NCBI GenBank assembly: GCA_903882745.1
Contig: CAIRYG010000003.1
Coordinates: 62,001 to 126,000 of the forward strand
Origin: an uncultured Gemmatimonadota bacterium
GTDB taxonomy: Bacteria > Gemmatimonadota > Gemmatimonadetes > Gemmatimonadales > Gemmatimonadaceae
DNA: 64,000 nt
Direction: 5' to 3'
Each line of letters starts with the position of its first letter. Position 1 is the first letter of the stretch. Of this stretch, positions 58,565 to 64,000 are shown in pieces. Made by a program: the position numbers and the translations under genes. Below the pieces are notes generated by a model. The model was not told the origin of the DNA and made no database searches. It saw only the letters and a program-made list of their open reading frames with translations.

Positions 58565-58592
58565 AATATACCCTAAGTATTCCATTTTACAA
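58565..58592 (-). promoter_or_regulatory. Promoter of the brnTA relic
   Basis: TTGTAA (58587-58592), 16 bp, TATATT (58565-58570) on the minus strand, in an A+T-rich patch unlike the surroundings. It fires toward the toxin relic and antitoxin. Confidence 0.55.
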
Positions 58593-58696
58593 CCTTCTTG
58601 GGTCCCTTGTGCGATTCACGGGCCCAAAAATTTGGCGCTAAATCCCGAATAAAGCCGCATCGATCCCGCGCCTGACACATCAAATCGCCGCAACGC

Positions 58697-58737
58697 GAGC
58701 GGCGGTGGCACCCGACCCTCGGGCACCACCGCCGCTC
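58697..58737 (-). terminator. Hairpin terminator
   Basis: A 12-bp stem (GAGCGGCGGTGG with CCACCGCCGCTC) with an inner CCCGA/TCGGG stem, 43 bp after the stop of the large propeller gene. Confidence 0.75.
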
Positions 58738-58780
58738 TATCTACCTGCCCACCCGCAGGCGGGCTTAGCCCTACTTCGCC

Positions 58781-61700
58781 CTACTTCGCCACCGCCGGCA
58801 CGGTGAGCGTAATATCCGCCGCCTTCAGCGCGGCGCTCACCTTGGCGGCACTCGCGAGCACCGCGTTCGCCTCCGCAATGGCCTTGGGCAGCCCGGCCTT
58901 CGCCTCCGCAGCCTGCTTCAGCGTGCTGGCACTCGGCGATTCCCAGAAGGCAATGATGTTGTTCTTCGCCGAGCTCACCTTGCCAAGCACGTTCGCCGGA
59001 TCGGCGCCGCCGCGGCCACCGCCGCCGCCCGCTCCGCCTGCTCCGCCGCGACCACCACCGGTTCCCGGAGCAACCGCAGCCGCCACACCGAACTTCACAC
59101 GCACAGAGTCGAACTGCTTGCCAAGTGCGTCAACCTGCGCCTTCACGGCATCGGAGACGTTCGTGGCGGCCTTCACCTTGCCTTGCACGGTGAGCAACTG
59201 CATGCCGAGGGCCGTGAGCGCGCTCGCCACCTGCTGACCACGACGCTGCGTCTCGTGCAAATCCGTCGCGACGGTGTTGTAGGCCACGCGCGCCGCAGCG
59301 GTGAGCTTCACTTCGGGGTCCATCACAATCGTCATCGGCTTGCTGTCGAGCACCGTGGTCCCGGCCAGCAACTCCACGGTGTAGCTCCCTGGCACGACAT
59401 ACGGGCCCGCGGCTCCACCGCCGCCGCCAAAGCCACCACCACGTACGCTACCGCCACCTGCGCCCTCAGTGGCTGCGCACTGATCCTGCGGCAGATAGCC
59501 GGCCGAGGGAACCGGGCTTGGCACGCCCGGCACCGCCGGTGCGCCGCCGCCACGTCCACCCCGACCACCACCGGCTCCGCCACCTGCTCCGCCGCCGGCA
59601 CCACCCACCGCGCCAGAGTCGGCCGCGATCGGCTCAACCCGCATGTCCCAGCACACGGTCTGAATACCCGCGACGTTGCGATTCGCCGGCACGGTCAGCG
59701 TGCGCACCACCTTGCCCGCGGCGCGAATGCGCATGCCGAGTCCGGTCACGGGCTTGTTGACCTGGAACTGGATCATGGCATCGGCCGGCGGATTCTCGCC
59801 GACGAAATACTGGTGTCCCCAGAACTCGGCGTTGCGTTCGTTCTTGCGCTTGAGCTGTAGCGCGGTCGGCACGCTGTAGAGCTTGGCGTCCGCCACCGCC
59901 TTGGCAGCGGTGTACTCCTGAATCGGCTCGAGGTGATCGAGAATCCAGAGCGCGCGGCCATGCGTGGCCACGAGCATCGCATTATCGCGCGGGTGCAGCG
60001 TGATCTCGTCGACGCGCACGGTCGGGAAGTTGGCCTTGAGGCGCTTCCAGTTCTTGCCACGATCGAGCGAGAGGAAGATCCCCGTCTCGGTGCCGAGGTA
60101 GAGCACGTCGCGGTTCTTCTGATCTTCGGTGATGGTGCGTGCGATTTCTGGACCGAGGTTGTTGACGGTCGCGGTAAACGTTTTGCCGAAATCGGTGCTG
60201 ACCCAGATGTACGGGGCGTAGTCGTTGAGGCGGTGGTTGTCGACGGTGATGTACACCGTGCCCGCGTCGAACGCCGAGGGCACCACGCGGCTGATGTAGC
60301 CCCCCGCGGGGAAGCCCGGAAGATTCTTGGTGATGTTCTCCCACGTCTTGCCACCGTCGCGCGTCACGCTGAGCACGCCGTCGTCGCTGCCGGCGTAGAG
60401 CACGCCGGGCTGTTTCTTGCTTTCGCCAATCGCGACGATCGTCGAGTAGCTGACAATCCCGTCGTTCTTGCTGATGGTGATGTCGGCGCCCTTGAGCCCC
60501 ATCGTCACGATGGTGTCGCGATTGGTGTTGGTGGTGAGGTCTGGGCTGATGACCGTCCACGAGTCGCCGCGATCGGTGCTCTTGAAGAGGCGATTGCCCG
60601 CCACATAGAGCACGCTCGGATCGCTGGGCGAGAGCATAATCGGGGTGTCCCACATGAAGCGATACGTCTCGTCCTTCGCCGGCGCAGGGCTCACGTTGAG
60701 CGCATTCGGGCGGATCGACTTGGACTCGCCGGTCACCTTGTTGCGGCGGATAATGTTGCCGTCCTGCGATTCGGAATACACGATGCGCGAGTCCCGGAGA
60801 TCCTGCACGGCTTCAAAGCCATCGCCGCCCTGAATCTGGAAGAACTCGTGGTTGTAGATCCCCTGCTGCGCGCGCGACTGCGAGGGTCCGCACCAGTCGT
60901 AGTTGTCCTGCATGCCGCCGCACACGTTGTACGGGCGCTCCATGTCGAAGCTCACATGGTAGAACAGACCGACGGGCATGTTCGCGTGGAAGATCCAGGT
61001 CTTCGCGCCGTCGTACGAGGCGCCGAGTCCGCCGTCGCCACCGATCAGCACATGATCGGGGTTCGAGGGGTCGAGCCAGATCGCGTGGATGTCGTCGTGA
61101 ATCACGAGCGATGCGTCGGTGGCGAACGTTTTGCCGCCGTCGATCGTGAGCTGCATCTTCACGCCGCCCATGTACACCCGCTCGGGGTTCTTGGGATCAA
61201 TACGCACCTGCGAGAAGTACATCGGGCGCGGGTTGGCGCCGCTCGCCTTGGTCCACGTGGCACCGCCGTCATTGGAGCGGAACAGGCCGTTCGCGTCGGT
61301 AGCGCCTTCGACCGCGGCGTACACCGTGTTCACATTCCCGCGGAACACATCGACCGCAATACGGCCGAGCGAACCACCCGGGAATCCGCCGCCGGTGACC
61401 TTGGTCCACGTGTCGCCGCCATCTTTCGACTTGAAGAGCGCGCTGCCGGGTCCGCCGCCATTCATGCAGCAGGCCGTGCGACGACGCTGGTACATGGACG
61501 CATAGAGCGTCTTGGGGTCAGTGAACGACTGCGCGAGATCATTGGCGCCGGTGTCCTGATCGCCCTTGAGCACGAGCTTCCAGCTCTTGCCGCCGTCGGT
61601 CGTCTTGTAGACGCCACGGTCACCACCGGGGCCAAAGAGCGGGCCCGTCGCAGCAACGAGTGCGACGTCGTTGTTGCTGGGATCGAGAATAATGCGATTG

Positions 61701-62143
61701 ATGTGCTTGGAGTCCTTGAGTCCCACATTGGCAAAGGTCTTGCCGCCGTCGGTGGACTTCCACACGCCGTCGCCCCAGCTCGTGGACTGGCGATTGTTCG
61801 ACTCACCGGTGCCGACCCAAACGATGTCAGGGTTGGTCTGCGACACGGCGACGTCGCCGATGCTGAGCAGTCCGCGATCCTGAAGCAGTGGCGTGAAGGT
61901 CGCGCCATTACTGGTGGTCTTCCACACGCCACCGTGCGCGGTTCCGACATACCAAATCGCCGGATTCGCCTCGTAGACGGCAAGATCGGAGATGCGTCCC
62001 GACATGATGGCGGGTCCAATCGACCGGAAGTGAAGCTTATTGAATTCCTCGGCCACCGGTGCGCTCTGCGCGCTGAGCGATGCGGTGACGAGGGCGAATG
62101 CCGAGGCGAGGCTCAGCCAAGCGCGAGATGCTGGGACGTGCAT
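58781..62143 (-). CDS. Secreted sortilin/VPS10-type BNR propeller protein
   Basis: A 1120-aa exported protein; the start at 62143 has GGAG 8 nt upstream and the signal ends ASLSAQ. About 760 residues of Asp-box repeats (STDGGKTFANVG, TTDGGKSWKLVL, STDFGKTFTA) form propeller blades. A Gly-rich linker (about 855-900) and a helical C-terminal region (about 970-1120) with a further Gly/Arg tract follow. It is a paralogue of the 1986-5057 and 62228-64000 proteins; the helical tail is specific to this one. Enzymatic activity not evident. Confidence 0.9.
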   Translation of the reverse strand: MHVPASRAWLSLASAFALVTASLSAQSAPVAEEFNKLHFRSIGPAIMSGRISDLAVYEANPAIWYVGTAHGGVWKTTSNGATFTPLLQDRGLLSIGDVAVSQTNPDIVWVGTGESNNRQSTSWGDGVWKSTDGGKTFANVGLKDSKHINRIILDPSNNDVALVAATGPLFGPGGDRGVYKTTDGGKSWKLVLKGDQDTGANDLAQSFTDPKTLYASMYQRRRTACCMNGGGPGSALFKSKDGGDTWTKVTGGGFPGGSLGRIAVDVFRGNVNTVYAAVEGATDANGLFRSNDGGATWTKASGANPRPMYFSQVRIDPKNPERVYMGGVKMQLTIDGGKTFATDASLVIHDDIHAIWLDPSNPDHVLIGGDGGLGASYDGAKTWIFHANMPVGLFYHVSFDMERPYNVCGGMQDNYDWCGPSQSRAQQGIYNHEFFQIQGGDGFEAVQDLRDSRIVYSESQDGNIIRRNKVTGESKSIRPNALNVSPAPAKDETYRFMWDTPIMLSPSDPSVLYVAGNRLFKSTDRGDSWTVISPDLTTNTNRDTIVTMGLKGADITISKNDGIVSYSTIVAIGESKKQPGVLYAGSDDGVLSVTRDGGKTWENITKNLPGFPAGGYISRVVPSAFDAGTVYITVDNHRLNDYAPYIWVSTDFGKTFTATVNNLGPEIARTITEDQKNRDVLYLGTETGIFLSLDRGKNWKRLKANFPTVRVDEITLHPRDNAMLVATHGRALWILDHLEPIQEYTAAKAVADAKLYSVPTALQLKRKNERNAEFWGHQYFVGENPPADAMIQFQVNKPVTGLGMRIRAAGKVVRTLTVPANRNVAGIQTVCWDMRVEPIAADSGAVGGAGGGAGGGAGGGRGGRGGGAPAVPGVPSPVPSAGYLPQDQCAATEGAGGGSVRGGGFGGGGGAAGPYVVPGSYTVELLAGTTVLDSKPMTIVMDPEVKLTAAARVAYNTVATDLHETQRRGQQVASALTALGMQLLTVQGKVKAATNVSDAVKAQVDALGKQFDSVRVKFGVAAAVAPGTGGGRGGAGGAGGGGGRGGADPANVLGKVSSAKNNIIAFWESPSASTLKQAAEAKAGLPKAIAEANAVLASAAKVSAALKAADITLTVPAVAK

Positions 62144-62227
62144 GAAGAGCTCCAAGGGGGATGGAGAGGAGGACCAACACTCAAAAGTACGAAGAATCGA
62201 GGGACGACGTTGGACGGACGGCCGCGA

Positions 62228-64000
62228 CTACGGAGACTTGGTGCTCGGCCCGGTTTCCGGCCACACGACCGCAATACGACGCGCACGCTCGTTGCCGAGT
62301 TGCACCTCAACGCTGTACGTGCCGGTCGGGGCGTCATCAAGACGGCCACCGGGGACCTGCACCTGCAAATCCCAGAACAGGGTGTTCATCCCCGCCGTGA
62401 CACTTGTCTCGATACGCCGCAGCTCACGTCCCGAGACGTCAGTCACGGTAATGGTCGCCATGCCCGCTGTCGCACTGGTCAGTTGCATACGCACCGCGCG
62501 ACGTCCCCGACGACTCCCGGGGACCGTCTCCCACGGGAAGGGATCGGCGTTCACGGGACGGATCGGATACAGAAAGAGCCCGGTCGGATGCGCGCTGCGA
62601 TCGCGGATGGGGTCGAGATCGAGCACCCACGCACCGCGCCCATATGTTCCAATCACCAACTCACGCTCGCGCGTTTGGATCGTGAGATCCATCACCGCGG
62701 TCGTCGGCAGCAAAGCGCTGAGCGATTCCCATCGCGCACCGCGGTCGCGCGACACGTACACGCCAAGGTCGGTTCCCACATAGAGAATCGCCGAATCGGT
62801 GGGATCCTCCTTGATCACATTCACCGCTTCCTGTGGCAGATTCCCGGCAATCGAGCGCCAGGTGCGCCCAGTGTCGGTCGACGCGTACACATAGGGACGC
62901 GTGTCGTCTTCGCGGAACCCGGTAAGGCTCGCGTAAATCGTCCCTGCGTTCTTCGCGGAAAATGTCACGCGGCTCACCCACTTTCGGGGGAGGCCACTGT
63001 CGATCGCGCGCCAGTTCGCCCCGTCGTCCGTAGACAGCCAGAGATGTCCCCCTTCGGTGCCGCCGGCCAGCATACCGCGCACGAGCGGGGACTCGGTGAG
63101 CATCGTAAACGCACCGGTCGGCACGGTCGCGCGATCGCCACCGGCGGGATCGCCGAGGTCGGGGCTCACGACAGTCCAGTTGTCGCCACGATCGGTGGAC
63201 TTGAGCACCTCATTTCCCGCGGCGTACAGCGTGCGCGGATTATGCGGCGAGATAAAGAACGGTGTGTACCAGCTGAAGCGCACCGACGGAGCACCGCGCG
63301 GCGCACGAGGGCGGATGTCCACCGTCGACGGTCCACTGGTGAGCACCGAGCTGCCGGTAATATCCATGCGCATCATCGCGCCGTTTTGATGCTCGTAATA
63401 GACGATCCGGTCGTCGGTGGGATCGATCAGCGTCACGTAGCTGTCGCCGCCCGTCCACCGATCGAGGTAGACGCTCTTCCACTGATCAGGGATCGCGTCG
63501 TCGAGCGAATTCGTGCTTGGCCCGTACACCGCCGCGTCATCCTGCGTGCCGGCGAAGATCCGGTACGGCGAGTGGTCGTCCGTCGACACAAAGTACATCT
63601 GCGCGACGGGGATGTTGTTGAGATGCAACCAACTCTCGCCCGCATCGTACGACATGAACAGTCCGCCGTCGTTGCCGAGCAGGAGGCGGTCGGGGTTCGC
63701 AGGATCGATGACCAGTTCGTGGTGATCGAGATGCAGCGCGCGCCCTGGGGTGTCTTGCACGCGGAGGATTTTATCGCCCAGTCGCCGCCAGGTGGCACCG
63801 CCGTCAAACGACTGGAAGGCGCGATTGCCGAGAATGTAGAGGTGCTTGGCGTTGCGCGGATCGACGCGAACATCGGCAAACTTCCATCCGAACACGCCGA
63901 AAACCTCGTAGAGATCTTCCGTGTTGGCTTTGCGCCAATGCGCACCGCGATCATCGGAGCGATACACTTCGCCGCCAATGTAGGGACGGCCCGTGACGTT
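62228..64000 (-). CDS. Sortilin-type BNR propeller protein, C-terminal part (cut by window edge)
   Basis: The last 590 codons of a gene that starts beyond the right edge; the frame is open to base 64000. Asp-box repeats are visible (SDDRGAHWRK, STDRGDNWTVV, STDTGRTWRS, SRDRGARWES), followed by the closing RELVIGTYGRGAWVLD and a beta-domain ending in DVSGRELRR... and a short charged tail. It is a tandem neighbour of the 58781-62143 paralogue, 84 bp upstream of it, probably in one transcript. Confidence 0.88.
   Translation of the reverse strand, partial: NVTGRPYIGGEVYRSDDRGAHWRKANTEDLYEVFGVFGWKFADVRVDPRNAKHLYILGNRAFQSFDGGATWRRLGDKILRVQDTPGRALHLDHHELVIDPANPDRLLLGNDGGLFMSYDAGESWLHLNNIPVAQMYFVSTDDHSPYRIFAGTQDDAAVYGPSTNSLDDAIPDQWKSVYLDRWTGGDSYVTLIDPTDDRIVYYEHQNGAMMRMDITGSSVLTSGPSTVDIRPRAPRGAPSVRFSWYTPFFISPHNPRTLYAAGNEVLKSTDRGDNWTVVSPDLGDPAGGDRATVPTGAFTMLTESPLVRGMLAGGTEGGHLWLSTDDGANWRAIDSGLPRKWVSRVTFSAKNAGTIYASLTGFREDDTRPYVYASTDTGRTWRSIAGNLPQEAVNVIKEDPTDSAILYVGTDLGVYVSRDRGARWESLSALLPTTAVMDLTIQTRERELVIGTYGRGAWVLDLDPIRDRSAHPTGLFLYPIRPVNADPFPWETVPGSRRGRRAVRMQLTSATAGMATITVTDVSGRELRRIETSVTAGMNTLFWDLQVQVPGGRLDDAPTGTYSVEVQLGNERARRIAVVWPETGPSTKSP

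Overview
The window is about 64 kb of high-GC, densely coding bacterial chromosome. Many genes overlap in ATGA or TGATG junctions. It encodes a large number of exported proteins: lipoproteins, Tat-type RRDF leaders, BNR beta-propellers of the sortilin/VPS10 type, secreted amidohydrolases and M20 peptidases, and a TonB-dependent receptor with a carboxypeptidase-regulatory N-domain. This protein mix suggests a Gram-negative, heterotrophic member of the Gemmatimonadota or a close relative. That assignment is inferred from gene content; there is no rRNA or other phylogenetic marker here. I see no tRNA, rRNA or CRISPR array.

Layout. 0-5.2 kb: Tat-leader protein fragment, multicopper oxidase lipoprotein, large propeller protein. 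5.2-8 kb: small membrane protein and an OB-fold/NfeD-like - flotillin - VOC operon. 8.2-10.2 kb: secreted GH18-like protein and a sugar isomerase-like protein. 10.3-12.1 kb: lipoprotein locus A (a Cys-rich lipoprotein with a DUF6973-like C-terminus, overlapping a small lipoprotein). 12.4-12.9 kb: a small secreted protein gene broken by a 10-bp tandem duplication. 13-24.3 kb: amidase, cytochrome P450, transporter/spermidine-synthase fusion, HEAT-cyclophilin fusion, TolB propeller/gamma-glutamyltranspeptidase fusion. 24.3-36.7 kb: PEBP-YHYH lipoprotein, D-aminoacylase-like enzyme, APC permease, M20 enzyme, cupredoxin, a coupled pair of amidohydrolases (one without metal ligands), DHCW cupin.

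36.76-41.3 kb is a degraded accessory segment. It is bounded by two direct copies of the last ~58 bp of the TonB-receptor gene. It holds fragments of an SRPBCC protein, a TylF-like methyltransferase and an IS91-like transposase, and lipoprotein locus B, which is related to locus A but carries an NlpC/P60-like C-terminus. 41.2-48.8 kb: TonB receptor, then a three-gene 2-oxoacid:ferredoxin oxidoreductase operon (NAD(P)H/FAD/Fe-S subunit, KorA, KorB) ending in a mini-plug lipoprotein. 48.8-58.6 kb: VapBC-like module, M20 peptidase, MarR regulator, dimethylargininase, a paralogous secreted pair, a small-enzyme operon (acetyltransferase, cupin, hydrolase), AlaX editing protein, YhhN protein, OB-fold lipoprotein, orphan BrnA antitoxin. 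58.8-64 kb: two large propeller proteins, the second cut by the window edge.

The strongest candidate for something undescribed is the pair of loci A and B. They share a lipoprotein N-terminal and Cys-rich module, carry different C-terminal domains, and each is followed by a lipoprotein gene whose possible start lies inside a conserved Cys-x-Pro-stop tail. This recalls polymorphic effector/immunity layouts, but that function is inference.
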